Assembly: GCA_965283955.1 (NCBI GenBank)
Contig: CBDIQW010000001.1
Location: 5,639,404 to 5,703,403 of the forward strand
Direction of reading: 5' to 3'
Length of the DNA: 64,000 nt
Origin: Emticicia sp965283955
GTDB taxonomy: Bacteria > Bacteroidota > Bacteroidia > Cytophagales > Spirosomataceae
Shown here: positions 25,262-35,693 of the stretch, piece after piece
How the letters are laid out: the number at the start of each line of letters is the position of its first letter
How positions within the stretch are numbered: the stretch's first letter is position 1
The notes under the pieces: model-generated
Told to the model about the DNA's origin: nothing
Database searches by the model: none
The model's input: only the letters and a program-made list of their open reading frames with translations
Translations under genes and position numbers: made by a program

Positions 25262-28092
25262 ATGTCGGAGTTCAACCATCGTGAAATTGAAAAAAAATGG
25301 CAACAAGTTTGGGAAGAAAACCAAACTTACAAAGTAGAAATCGACCACACTAAGCCAAAGTTTTATGTATTGGATATGTTTCCGTATCCTTCGGGAGCTG
25401 GCCTGCACGTTGGGCATCCACTTGGCTACATCGCAACCGATATTTATTCAAGATACAAGCGTCTGAAAGGTTTTAATGTGCTTCACCCAATGGGTTTCGA
25501 CTCGTTTGGGCTTCCAGCCGAGCAATATGCTATCCAAACAGGGCAACACCCAGCCATCACTACCGAAAATAATATTACGACTTATATTAGTCAGTTAAAG
25601 AAAATTGGTTTTTGCTACGATTGGAGTCGTGAAGTGCGTACTTCTGATGCTAAATATTACAAATGGACGCAGTGGATCTTCATGGAATTGTTCAATTCTT
25701 GGTACAATAAAGAGTCTGACAAAGCAGAGGCCATTGAAACTTTGTACGCAAAATTTGAGCAAAACGGTACTTCGGGCATAAAAGCAGCCTGCAACGACGA
25801 AACGCCAAGTTTCACGGCTGAAGAATGGAAAGCATTTAGCGAAACTGAAAAATATAAAATTTCATTGGATTATCGATTAACTTATCTTTCTGATTCAGTA
25901 GTAAACTTCTGTCCAGCATTGGGTATGGTTTTATCGAATGATGAAGTAAAAGATGGTGTTTCAGAGCGTGGAGGTTACCCCGTGATTCAGAAAAAAATGC
26001 AACAATGGGTAATGAGAATCACAGCTTATGCCGACCGTTTGATTAATGGTTTGGATTTAGTTGATTGGTCAGACTCATTGAAAGAGCAACAAAAAAACTG
26101 GATTGGTCGCTCGGTTGGAGCAATGGTCAGATTTACGATTGACGAGTTACGAATTACGAATTACGACTGCGAGTAGAAAATCGTACATCTGAAATCGTAA
26201 ATCGTAAATTCATAGAGGTTTTCACGACTCGTGTTGACACCATTTATGGGGTTTCATTCATGGTTTTAGCTCCTGAGCATGAATTAGTGGCATCGTTGAC
26301 AACACCTGAGCAAAAAGAAAATGTTGCTAATTATATTTCCGAAACTCAAAAACGTTCTGAACTTGACCGTATGTCTGATGTAAGAACGGTTTCTGGGGCA
26401 TTTACGGGCAGCTATTGTATCAATCCTTTCAGCGGTGAAAAAGTGCCGATTTGGATTGCCGATTATGTTTTAGCGGGTTACGGAACTGGGGCAGTTATGG
26501 GTGTCCCTTCTGGCGACCAACGTGACTGGAATTTCGCCACACATTTTGGTTTGCCAATCGTGCAAATACTTGATGCACAAGCAGATATTGAAACCCAAGC
26601 AGATGCTACCAAAGAAGGAAAATATATTAATTCAGGCATGATAAATGGCCTTGAATACAAGGAAGCAACCGCCAAATTGATTGCATGGTTGGAAGAAAGA
26701 GGCATTGGAAAAGGAAAAGTGAATTATCGTTTACGTGATGCGGTTTTTGCTCGCCAACGCTATTGGGGTGAGCCTGTTCCTGTATTTTTTAAGGATGGTC
26801 TTCCCTATTTAATTGATAAAGAAGATTTGCCTTTAGTTTTACCAGAAATTGACAAATATTTACCAACCGAAGATGGCGAACCACCACTCGGCCGTGCCGA
26901 AGGTTGGAATTATAAAGGAAATGAATATGAGCTTAGCACTATGCCAGGTTGGGCAGGAAGTAGCTGGTACTGGTTCAGATACATGGATGCCAACAACGAC
27001 CAAGAGTTTGCATCAAAAGAAGCGATTGATTATTGGCAAAATGTGGATTTGTATTTAGGAGGAACAGAACATGCTACTGGTCACCTTTTGTATAGCCGCT
27101 TTTGGAATAAATTCTTGAAAGATAGAGGGCATGTTCCGCAAGAAGAATACGCCATGAAGCTCATCAATCAAGGGATGATTATGGGGCGTTCGAACTTTGT
27201 GTATCGTTTGAAGGATTCTGAAAAAGTTACCTTTGTCTCTTATGGTTTGAAAGACCAATATGAAACAACAAAACTTCATGTTGATGTAAACATAGTAGAT
27301 AATGACATTTTGGATGTAGAAAAATTCAAAGCTACACGAAATGACATTGGTGACGACCCACAATTTATTTTAGAGGATGGAAAATATGTTTGTGGCTCGG
27401 AAGTAGAAAAAATGTCAAAATCTAAGTTCAATGTTGTCAATCCAGATATAATTGTTGAGCGATATGGTGCTGATACATTCCGTCTTTACGAGATGTTCTT
27501 GGGGCCATTGACCGAAAGCAAACCTTGGGATACTCGTGGTATTGAAGGAACTTATAGATTTGTGCGTAAATTATGGCGTTTGTTTTTCGACCAAAATGGC
27601 AAAAATTTAGTAGTTGATGCAGAACCAACCAAAGAAGAATTAAAGGCTTTACACAAAACAATCAAAAAAGTAAACGAAGACATTGAGTCATTCTCATTCA
27701 ATACTTCTGTGAGTTCGTTTATGATTTGTGTGAATGAACTTTCTGACCTAAAATGTCATAAAAAAGCTATTCTTGAACAATTATTGGTTATTTTATCGCC
27801 TTATGCTCCGCATGTAACTGAGGAATTATGGCAAGTTTTAGGACATACTGATAGCATTACGGCTCAACAATTCCCAACTTTCAATGCCAAACATTTAGTG
27901 GAAGATTCATTTGAATATCCGATTCAGATAAATGGCAAAGTTCGTGCAACACTCAATTTCCCAGCAGATATGAGCAAAGAAGAAATTGAGAAATTAGTTT
28001 TGGAAAACGAATTAGTTGTAAAATGGTTGGAAGGTGCTTCACCAAAGAAAATCATTGTTGTTCCTAAGCGAATTGTGAACGTGGTGATATAA
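25262..28092 (+). CDS. leuS: Leucyl-tRNA synthetase, with internal repeat insertion and frame disruption
   Basis: Class I leucyl-tRNA synthetase, about 943 residues if joined. The HIGH motif is HVGH at residues 49-52 (PYPSGAGLHVGH), the KMSKS motif is in EVEKMSKSKFN, the CP1 editing domain carries EVFTTRVDTIYGVSFMVLAPEHELV, and the anticodon/C-terminal parts (YAPHVTEELW, INGKVRATLNFPA) are complete. At 26133-26207, just before the threonine-rich editing motif, lies a heptamer repeat element. The upstream frame reads through it to a TAG at 26174; the downstream frame is open back through the right half of the element (reading SEIVNRKFIEVFTTR). The total length is not divisible by three, so one net base is inserted or lost between about 26167 and 26177. 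An essential gene is unlikely to be dead, so a sequencing indel is probable, but the repeat insertion itself appears real. Confidence 0.9.
26133..26207. repeat. Inverted heptamer arrays inside leuS
   Basis: Left array 26133-26167: TTACGAT, TGACGAG, TTACGAA, TTACGAA, TTACGAC in strict 7-bp phase. Right array 26180-26207: ATCGTAC, ATCTGAA, ATCGTAA, ATCGTAA, the reverse complement of the same consensus. A 12-nt spacer separates them. Same architecture as the element upstream of this gene but a different unit sequence. Confidence 0.85.
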
Positions 28093-28097
28093 TTTTG

Positions 28098-28126
28098 AAA
28101 GGCAGCAAATATTTGCTGCCTTTTTT
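28098..28126 (+). terminator. leuS terminator
   Basis: AAAGGCAGCAAAT is followed directly by its exact reverse complement (28098-28123) and a run of six Ts, starting 5 bp after the leuS stop codon. Confidence 0.9.
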
Positions 28127-28154
28127 ATATACTTCCATTTAGATGCAACCCAAA

Positions 28155-29474
28155 ATGAAAACTTTACTATTATTTATCTTAAGCCCATTAATACTTTTTG
28201 CCCAATCTCCTACCATTCAAGTAAATCTGGTTTCAAATACTTTTTCATCAATTATCGATATTGCTCATGCTAACGATGACCGACTTTTTATTGTTGATGG
28301 AAATCAAATCAGAATTCTCTTGAATGGACAAGTTCTACCATCTCCTTTTTTAGATTTAACCAACCAAGTAAACTGGATAATGGCTGTGGCTTTTCATCCA
28401 AATTATGCCCAAAATGGCTATTTTTATGTAAAATACAAAGCCAATGATGCCAGTTGTGTCATTGCAAGATTTTCAAAATCAAATGCTGATATTAATTTAG
28501 CCGATGCCAATTCACAAAATATTATTTACAGCTACCCCAATAATAACGGTCACGAAGGTGGCGATTTAGAATTTGGGAAAGATGGCCACCTCTACACCAC
28601 AACGGGGGATGGTGCATCGGGAGCAAGAAATACAGATGGAGATGAATTTGGCAATGCCCAAAATATGGCATCTGTAAAAGGAAAAATTTTGCGTTTTGAT
28701 GTTGATTCTCCCCAAACCAATTATATTCCAGTTTCAAATCCTTATCAACAACCAAATGACAACATACCCGATGAAATTATTGCTTCGGGTTTAAGAAATC
28801 CGTGGAAATTTTCATTTGACCGCCAAACGGGTGATTTATGGATTGGAGATGTAGGGCAAGATAGTTATGAAGAAGTTGATTTTGTACCTTATGGTTCTTT
28901 TGAATATCGTAATTTTGGTTGGAGTTGTTATGAAGGTAATATGCCACATTTATCACAAAACTGTCCGCCAAATCAAAACTCGCTCACATTGCCAGTGATT
29001 GACTATGCAGGATACAATATTAATGGCAATCAAGCAGCTTCCGTAACAGGCGGTTATGTTTACCGTGGAAGTAAATACCCTACGCTAAGTGGTTTTTATT
29101 GTTATGCAGACTATAATTCTGGAAAATTTTGGTTGTTTAAACGTCTGCCTAATGGTACAATAAGCAATGATTTTAAAGGAGTTTTGATGAACTTTCCAAC
29201 CACTTTTGGCGAAGATAAAAATGGAGAACTTTATGTGGCTACCTTTGATAAAATATATCAAATCACTGCTTGTGAGAATGAACAAAATGTAACGGTAAAT
29301 GGTCAAGTTTCTACATCGAGCTACTTTAATGCTCTGAACTCCATCACAAGTACAGCCATAATTACAAATTATTCAAATGTGGTATTCAGTGCAGGTAATA
29401 AAATTGAACTTAATGCAGGCTTTAAAGTTGAGAATGGTAGTGTTTTTTATGCTCAAATCGATGGTTGTCAATAG
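28155..29474 (+). CDS. Secreted PQQ-dependent sugar dehydrogenase-like protein with GCX C-terminal tail
   Basis: About 439 residues. A signal peptide (MKTLLLFILSPLILFAQ) starts at the ATG at 28155; another ATG lies 12 bases upstream. Residues about 20-340 form a glucose/sorbosone dehydrogenase-type propeller: VAFHPNYAQNGYFYVKY, GHEGGDLEFGKDGHLYTTTGDG, ASGLRNPWKFSFDRQTGDLWIGDVGQ, TGGYVYRGS. PQQ oxidation of sugars is the known role of close families, though many members are uncharacterised. The last 70 residues form a separate domain ending FSAGNKIELNAGFKVENGSVFYAQIDGCQ-like sequence, closing in Gly-Cys-X, the same kind of tail as the protein at 53123-54621; this fits a Bacteroidota C-terminal sorting/anchoring domain (GCX/3-coathanger type, from memory). 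Confidence 0.85.
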   Translation: MKTLLLFILSPLILFAQSPTIQVNLVSNTFSSIIDIAHANDDRLFIVDGNQIRILLNGQVLPSPFLDLTNQVNWIMAVAFHPNYAQNGYFYVKYKANDASCVIARFSKSNADINLADANSQNIIYSYPNNNGHEGGDLEFGKDGHLYTTTGDGASGARNTDGDEFGNAQNMASVKGKILRFDVDSPQTNYIPVSNPYQQPNDNIPDEIIASGLRNPWKFSFDRQTGDLWIGDVGQDSYEEVDFVPYGSFEYRNFGWSCYEGNMPHLSQNCPPNQNSLTLPVIDYAGYNINGNQAASVTGGYVYRGSKYPTLSGFYCYADYNSGKFWLFKRLPNGTISNDFKGVLMNFPTTFGEDKNGELYVATFDKIYQITACENEQNVTVNGQVSTSSYFNALNSITSTAIITNYSNVVFSAGNKIELNAGFKVENGSVFYAQIDGCQ

Positions 29475-29481
29475 AAATTAG

Positions 29482-29489
29482 TATTTTTG
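29482..29489 (+). promoter_or_regulatory. Candidate -7 element for the Uma2 gene
   Basis: TATTTTTG matches TAnnTTTG and lies 21 bp upstream of the ATG at 29510, just after the preceding stop codon. A TTG at 29465-29467 is the closest -33 candidate and is somewhat near. Confidence 0.35.
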
Positions 29490-29509
29490 TATCAAATCAT
29501 TCAGCTAAA

Positions 29510-30100
29510 ATGGGAGAAGCAGCATTAAAATACAAGTATTCGATTGAAGAATACCTTGAAATGGAAGTAAATTCTTTAGAAAAACTTGAATATCACGAGG
29601 GAGAAATTTTTGCTATGGCTGGTGGAACGCTCAATCATAGCTTATTATCAAGTAATATTGGAGGAAGTCTCAGACAAGCTATCAAGACAAAAGGCAAATC
29701 TTGCAGAACTTACAACAGTGATGCAAAAATTGCTGTCTCTGACGAAAAGTTTGTGTATTCAGACACCTTTGTAGTTTGTGGTAAAACCGAAGTTTTTCCT
29801 GAAATGCTACAAGCAGCCAAAAACCCTATTTTAATTGTTGAAGTATTATCCGATTCTACGGCATTGTATGACCGACAAGGTAAGTTTCAAGCCTATCAAA
29901 CAATCAGCACTTTTAGAGAATATGTACTTGTTTCTCAAAATGAAATATTAGTTGAAGTTTTTTTTAAGCCCGAAAATGCCGTTTTTTGGCAATATCGTTC
30001 CTATAATAAGCTCGAAGATGTTATTGAACTGAAATCAATTCATGTGGAGATTTCGCTCAATGATATATACTTAGATTGGGAAAACGCTAATATCTCATAA
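29510..30100 (+). CDS. Uma2 family (DUF820) putative restriction endonuclease-like protein
   Basis: A 196-residue PD-(D/E)XK-fold protein of the Uma2 family. Landmarks are YSIEEYLEME, LEYHEGEIFAMAGGTLNHSLLSSNI, the first acidic position in YSDTFVVCG, the core ILIVEVLSDSTALYDRQGKFQAYQ holding the E-x-L strand, and the closing FREYVLVSQ. The family is abundant in cyanobacteria and Cytophagales, usually solitary, with no methylase partner, as here; its biological role is not established. ATG at 29510 fits the family start; an in-frame TTG at 29465 overlaps the previous gene. Confidence 0.85.
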   Translation: MGEAALKYKYSIEEYLEMEVNSLEKLEYHEGEIFAMAGGTLNHSLLSSNIGGSLRQAIKTKGKSCRTYNSDAKIAVSDEKFVYSDTFVVCGKTEVFPEMLQAAKNPILIVEVLSDSTALYDRQGKFQAYQTISTFREYVLVSQNEILVEVFFKPENAVFWQYRSYNKLEDVIELKSIHVEISLNDIYLDWENANIS

Positions 30101-30102
30101 AC

Positions 30103-30135
30103 AAGAAAGGCTTCGTTAATAGCGAAGCCTTTCTT
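30103..30135. terminator. Bidirectional terminator between Uma2 and pyrophosphatase genes
   Basis: AAGAAAGGCTTCG at 30103-30115 pairs perfectly with CGAAGCCTTTCTT at 30123-30135 around a 7-nt loop, between two convergent genes. Confidence 0.8.
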
Positions 30136-30153
30136 ATATTTTCACCTACTGTT

Positions 30154-32784
30154 TTACTTCTTTCTAACACTCACCGCAATTCTACGGTTTTGTGAGCGAC
30201 CCTCTTCAGTGTCATTGCTCGCAACTGGATGTTGTTCGCCATAACCTTCTGACTCTAAACGAGCATCAGCTATACCTAATCCAACCAAAGCAGCTTTTAC
30301 TGCTGCTGCACGCTCGCTCGAAAGTTTCAAGTTGGCTGCATCATCGCCCGTATTATCAGTATAACCACCAACTTTGATGTTTACATTCGGGAATGCTTTC
30401 AAGATTTCTGAAATATTTTTCACTTCATTCATTGAAGTTGAGTCAATAACATTACTTCCTGATGCAAAATTCAAAGCCTTGAAATTGAACCAGTTATCTT
30501 TTCCTGCTTCTGTATCTGATTCAATAAATTTAATTACTTGGTCTTCAATTCCACCTTCTAAGAAATTTAATGTTACACCTGAAGATAATTCTTTATTGAT
30601 ACTTACTGGCAAAGTTGCTTCAACCATTGGAGTAGCATCAGCACTTGCTGTTTCTGATGAAGTAACAGCAATATAAGGAGCAATTACCAACGAAACGATT
30701 GACATCAATTTAATCAAAATATTCATTGATGGACCAGAAGTATCTTTGAATGGGTCACCTACGGTATCACCTGTTACTGATGCTTTGTGTGGTTCTGATT
30801 TTTTGTAATATGTCTGACCATCAATCACAACACCTTTTTCAAAAGATTTCTTAGCATTATCCCATGCACCACCAGCATTTGATTGGAAAATTCCCATTAA
30901 AACACCTGATACCGTTACACCTGCTAACAAACCTCCCAAGATTTCTGCCGATGATGAATCTGCAAATACACCTTTAAATCCGAAACCAACTAATACTGGC
31001 GTAATCAAGGCAATTGCACCTGGCAAAATCATTTGTTTAATAGAGGCTTCTGTCGAAATCGCTACACATTTTTCGTATTCAGGTTCAGTTTTGTATTCCA
31101 TGATCCCTGGAATTTCACGGAACTGACGACGCACCTCATTCACCATTTCCATCGCAGCTTTACCAACCGCCGAAATACACAAGGCCGAGAATATAAATGG
31201 AATCATTCCACCCACAAACAAACCTGCCAAAACTGGAGCTTTATAAATATCAATCGCTTTGATTCCTGCAATACCTACGAAAGCTGCAAATAAAGCCAAG
31301 GAAGTCAAAGCTGCCGAAGCAATTGCGAAACCTTTACCAGTTGCTGCGGTTGTGTTACCTACGGCATCTAAATTATCTGTACGCTCACGCACTTCTGGAG
31401 GTAATTGCGACATCTCAGCAATACCACCTGCGTTATCGGCAATCGGACCGAAAGCATCAATTGCCAATTGCATCGCAGTTGTGGCCATCATACCAGCCGC
31501 TGCAATCGAAACACCATAAAGACCTGCAAAATAATACGACATAATAATACCAGCCGCCAAAGTCAAGATTGGAAGAACGGTTGATTCCATACCAACTGCC
31601 AAACCACCGATAATATTTGTAGCGTGACCTGTACCTGATTTTTCAATGATTGAAAGTACTGGACGTTTGCCCATTGCCGTGTAATATTCCGTAATGATTG
31701 ACATCAAAGCACCAACAATCAAACCTACTACGATTGACATAAACACACCATTAGATGTAAATTCATGGCCACGCAATGAAAGTGTTTCTGGTAAAATATT
31801 TTTTACTAAGAAATAAGAAGCTATGAAAGTAATGATGATTGATGCCCAATTTCCGATATTCAAAGCTGCTTGTACTGAAGAATTTTCAGACTTGATACGC
31901 ACAAAGAATGTCGAAACCAAAGAAGCCAATAAACCAACGCCTGCAATCAACATTGGTAGTAATACTGGCGAGAAACCACCATAATTATCCGTTACATTAA
32001 TTTCTTGACCAAGTACCATAGTTGCTAAAATTGTGGCTACATACGAACCAAACAAGTCAGCACCCATACCAGCTACGTCACCCACGTTATCACCTACGTT
32101 ATCGGCAATTGTTGCCGGATTACGAACATCATCTTCTGGAATACCAGCCTCAACTTTACCCACAAGGTCAGCACCTACGTCGGCCGCTTTTGTATAAATA
32201 CCACCACCCACACGAGCAAAAAGGGCAATTGATTCAGCACCTAACGAGAAACCCGCCAAAACTTCAATGGCAATTCTCATTTCTTCTGAAGTCAAGCCTT
32301 TTCCATCGGCAAAATACTTGTAGAAAAATATAAATAGTAAACTTAAACCTAAAACTGCTAAACCAGCAACACCCATTCCCATTACCGAACCACCAGTAAA
32401 CGAAACTTGAAGTGCTTTTGATAACGAAGTACGAGCCGCTTGTGCCGTACGAACGTTAGCTTTGGTTGCAATTTTCATCCCGATATATCCTGCCACAGCC
32501 GAAAACACCGCTCCGATAATAAAGGCAATAGAAATAATCCAAGATGAATTTGGTGAAGACGAACCCAACCATGCCAAAAGAATAGCCGTTGGAATAGCAA
32601 AGTACGCCAAAATTTTCCATTCTGCTTTCAAGAATGCAATCGCTCCATCGGCAATATAGCCTGAGAGTTTTTGCATATTGGCATCGCCAGCAGCTTGGTT
32701 TGAGACCCAACTGAATCGCCAAGCTGTGTAGAGCAAGCCAATTACGCCGCATAATGGAACAAGGTAAACAATCATAGAATCCAT
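30154..32784 (-). CDS. hppA: Membrane-bound K+-dependent-type pyrophosphatase fused to C-terminal OmpA domain
   Basis: An 876-residue ion-pumping membrane pyrophosphatase that couples PPi hydrolysis to Na+ or H+ export. Residues 1-707 are the multi-helix core, with the substrate loop YTKAADVGADLVGKVE, EDDVRNPATIADNVGDNVGD and the C-terminal NAGGAWDNAKK and GDTVGDPFKDTSGP. The K+-site segment is GNTTAATGKG (G476-K484), with Ala rather than Lys after GNTT, the K+-dependent signature. Residues 708-763 are a linker, and 764-876 an OmpA-type peptidoglycan-binding domain: YTDNTG (D810), NLKLSSERAAAVKAAL (R825), GYGEQHP, GRSQNRR. The core's C-terminus is extracytoplasmic in known structures, so the OmpA domain would sit in the periplasm where peptidoglycan is. 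No frame change or stop separates the parts. Standard family length is about 700-770, so this is a true fusion. Confidence 0.95.
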   Translation of the reverse strand: MDSMIVYLVPLCGVIGLLYTAWRFSWVSNQAAGDANMQKLSGYIADGAIAFLKAEWKILAYFAIPTAILLAWLGSSSPNSSWIISIAFIIGAVFSAVAGYIGMKIATKANVRTAQAARTSLSKALQVSFTGGSVMGMGVAGLAVLGLSLLFIFFYKYFADGKGLTSEEMRIAIEVLAGFSLGAESIALFARVGGGIYTKAADVGADLVGKVEAGIPEDDVRNPATIADNVGDNVGDVAGMGADLFGSYVATILATMVLGQEINVTDNYGGFSPVLLPMLIAGVGLLASLVSTFFVRIKSENSSVQAALNIGNWASIIITFIASYFLVKNILPETLSLRGHEFTSNGVFMSIVVGLIVGALMSIITEYYTAMGKRPVLSIIEKSGTGHATNIIGGLAVGMESTVLPILTLAAGIIMSYYFAGLYGVSIAAAGMMATTAMQLAIDAFGPIADNAGGIAEMSQLPPEVRERTDNLDAVGNTTAATGKGFAIASAALTSLALFAAFVGIAGIKAIDIYKAPVLAGLFVGGMIPFIFSALCISAVGKAAMEMVNEVRRQFREIPGIMEYKTEPEYEKCVAISTEASIKQMILPGAIALITPVLVGFGFKGVFADSSSAEILGGLLAGVTVSGVLMGIFQSNAGGAWDNAKKSFEKGVVIDGQTYYKKSEPHKASVTGDTVGDPFKDTSGPSMNILIKLMSIVSLVIAPYIAVTSSETASADATPMVEATLPVSINKELSSGVTLNFLEGGIEDQVIKFIESDTEAGKDNWFNFKALNFASGSNVIDSTSMNEVKNISEILKAFPNVNIKVGGYTDNTGDDAANLKLSSERAAAVKAALVGLGIADARLESEGYGEQHPVASNDTEEGRSQNRRIAVSVRKK

Positions 32785-32830
32785 AAGTAATTGTATTTGA
32801 GTTTAGTGATTACTGTAGTTTTAATTTTCG

Positions 32831-32838
32831 CAAATTTA
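32831..32838 (-). promoter_or_regulatory. Candidate -7 element for the pyrophosphatase gene
   Basis: TAAATTTG on the minus strand is an exact TAnnTTTG match 47 bp upstream of the hppA start. A TTTTG lies about 25 bp further upstream, slightly far for the -33 box. Confidence 0.4.
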
Positions 32839-33084
32839 AGTTAATTGAGTTGTTAAAAAAAGCCAAAACACAATTTTAGTATTTTTTTGATAAAAAACAT
32901 TATTTTATCGGTTTTTATATGACAAAAAGCAGATAAATTTGGCTATTTTGTCGAATAATGTGGCCCAGTCATAGATGACAACAATAATTTCTTTCTGATT
33001 CGGGGTTTCTTTACTAATTTCGGCTGCCCAATAAAAAACTTCAAAAACATTAGAATTAAACTATTGACTTTTAAACCTTACTCA

Positions 33085-35552
33085 ATGAAAAAAATATCAT
33101 TACTGCTCATTTCTCTTATTTCATTTTCGGTTTTTGCCCAAACCAAACAAATGAATACAGGCGAAATTTTACAGGCTATCAAAAGATTAAATGTAGTTGG
33201 CAACGTACTTTACGTGGCGGCTCACCCAGATGATGAAAATACTTTATTTATCACGTGGCTTTCAAAGGAAAAAATGGTGCGTGCAGGTTACATTGCCATG
33301 ACTCGTGGCGATGGTGGACAAAACTTAGTTGGCTCTGAGCAAGGAGAATACGTTGGTTTATTACGCACACACGAACTTCTCGGTGCAAGAAGCATCGACG
33401 GTGGCGAACAATATTTCACACGGCCAATGACTTCGGTTTTACAAAAACAACCGATGAAGCTCTTGCAACTTGGGGAAAAGACCAAGTTTTAGCTGATTTA
33501 GTATGGCGTATTCGTAATTTCCAACCTGATGTAATTGTGAATCGTTTTCCACCTGATGCTCGTGCTGGACATGGACATCACTCTGCATCGGCCGTTTTAT
33601 CAGAAGAGGCCTTCAAAGCGGCCGCTGACCCAAATCGTTTCCCCGAACAGTTAAAATTTGTAAAAACTTGGCAAGCAAAAAGATTAGTTTGGAATTCGTT
33701 CTCGCCAAATTTTCAGAATAACCAACCCGAAGGCAGTTTTATAAAAATTCCGTTGGGCGATTACAATCCCCTACTTGGAAAATCATACACCGAAATTTCG
33801 GCAGAGGCTCGTTCAATGCACAAAAGCCAAGGTTTTGGCTCGGCAAAAACTAAAAATCAACGCACTGACTATGCTCTTCACAAAGCTGGTGAAGAAGCTA
33901 AAAACGATTTATTTGACGGAATTGATATTTCGTGGAAAAGAATCAATGGCGGTGAGAAAATAGAAAAAATGGTGAATGATGTTTATACTAATTTCAAGGC
34001 ACAAAATCCGTCAGCTTCTGTTCCTGCTCTAATTGAAGTTTATAATGCTATTGGCAGTTTAGAAGATAACGTTTGGACAGCATACAAGAAAAAAGAAGTG
34101 GAAGAACTTATTTTAGCCTGTGCAGGGCTTTGGTTTGAAGCCAATCCAACCGATTACTCGGTGTCGCCCAATGATAAAATCAAAGTAAATATTAATGTTG
34201 TTAGCCGAAGTAATGCTTCAATAACGCTCGAAAAACTAACTTTCAAAGGGGCAAGCAAAGATACTACCATCAATAAAAAACTGGTTTATAATGATGGTTT
34301 AAATATCACAACCGAGCTTCAAATTCCTGCTAACCAGCCTATTACACAACCTTATTGGTTGGTTGAACGAAAAGAAAACGGTTTTTATAAAGTAAACGAC
34401 CAATTACTACGTGGCCTACCGATGAAACCTGCCGATTTGGTTTGCGAATACAGTTTCAATATCGAAGGTAAATCTTTTACATTCCAAACGCCTTTGACTT
34501 ACAAATTTGTTGAACCATCAGATGGAGAAATTTATCGTTACTTTGAAGTTCGTCCCGAAGTAACAGCTACCATCGCCGAAAAAGTATATTCGTTTGGTGA
34601 TAATAGTCCAAAAGACGTAGTGGTAACCTTAAAATCAGGTAAAAAAGGTGTAAGTGGATCCGTTAAATTAGATGTACCAAGCACTTGGAAAGTTGAGCCA
34701 GCCACTATCAATTTTGAGCTAAGAGAAAAATACGAAGAAAAAAAAGTAACTTTTAAAGTATTCCCGTCATCAACTGCCTCCGAAATTACGCTTAGAGCAA
34801 TTGCTCAAACAGCATCTGGTTCGTATGATAGAGGCATTGCCAGTATCGAATACAAACACGTGCCAACGCTTACTCTTTTCCCATTTGCCGAAGCCAAAGC
34901 ACTTCGCATTGATTTGAAGAAAAAAGGGAATAAAATTGGATATATCGCTGGTGCGGGCGACGAAGTTCCTGCGGCTTTACAACAAATTGGTTATCAAGTA
35001 ACGATGCTAACTCCCGTTGAACTCGCTAAAGATTTAAGCCAATTTGATGCAATAATTGTTGGTGTAAGAGCTTACAACACCGAGGAACATTTGAAGTATT
35101 TCCAAGAAAAACTCATGGAGTATGTCAATAACGGAGGAAACGTAGTGACACAATATCAAACAAATGCTTTTTATGGGGTTTCAAAAGTAAAAGAAATTGG
35201 TCCTTTTCCGATGGGAATTGGTCGAGGACGTGTAACGGAAGAAAACGCAGCCATAAAAATCTTAAAACCACAACATCCTTTATTAAACACGCCAAACAAA
35301 ATTACCTCAAAAGACTTTGAAGGCTGGATTCAGGAACGTGGTTTATATTTTGCTGACAAATGGAGCGATAAATACGAAACTATTTTTGCGATGAATGATG
35401 CCAACGAAACCGAACTCGAAGGCAGTGTTTTGTATGCAAAATATGGCAAAGGGAATTTTATTTTCACAGGATTAGCCTTTTTCAGAGAATTACCTGCGGG
35501 TGTACCTGGTGCATATCGCCTATTTGCTAATATGATTTCGGTCGGTAAATAA
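33085..35552 (+). pseudogene. Exported PIG-L family deacetylase, frame-disrupted
   Basis: A large exported PIG-L/LmbE-type N-acetylglucosamine deacetylase-like protein, about 822 residues when joined. Signal peptide at the ATG 33085 (ends FSVFAQ). The zinc/catalytic motif HPDDE is at residues 47-51, MTRGDGGQN and the RTHELLGARSIDGGEQYF region follow, and HGHHSASA supplies the third metal ligand. The frame breaks at 33421-33425: TTCACACGGCCAATG should read FTRAND, so one base (a G) is missing; the downstream frame continues FGFTKTTDEALATWGKDQVL. C-terminal parts include a beta-sandwich (VVVTLKSGKKGVSGSVKLDVPS) and a glutamine-amidotransferase/ThuA-like segment (YNTEEHLKYFQEKLMEYVNNGGNVV). Deletion may be a sequencing error. 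Confidence 0.87.
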
Positions 35553-35644
35553 GATTATTCAATTCCAAAGATTTGGCAATTTTATGAATCATTTTATCGG
35601 AAAATTATTAAATCTTCGTAATTGAGGATTTCGATAAAACAAAA

Positions 35645-35676
35645 AAGGGCTGAATTGAAATTTCAATTCAGCCCTT
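35645..35676 (-). terminator. infC terminator, 32-bp perfect palindrome
   Basis: AAGGGCTGAATTGAAA is followed immediately by its exact reverse complement; on the minus strand a run of Ts follows. It begins 18 bp after the infC stop codon, so the thrS-infC transcript ends here. Confidence 0.88.
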
Positions 35677-35693
35677 AAATATTTCTACGAAAA

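Noticed and set aside
25148..26207. The tandem heptamers as a CRISPR array
   Set aside because: Units are 7 bp with no spacers of constant length and no cas genes nearby.
29510..30100. Uma2 gene as part of a restriction-modification system
   Set aside because: No methyltransferase or specificity gene is adjacent; the rRNA methyltransferase at 48269-49180 is unrelated.
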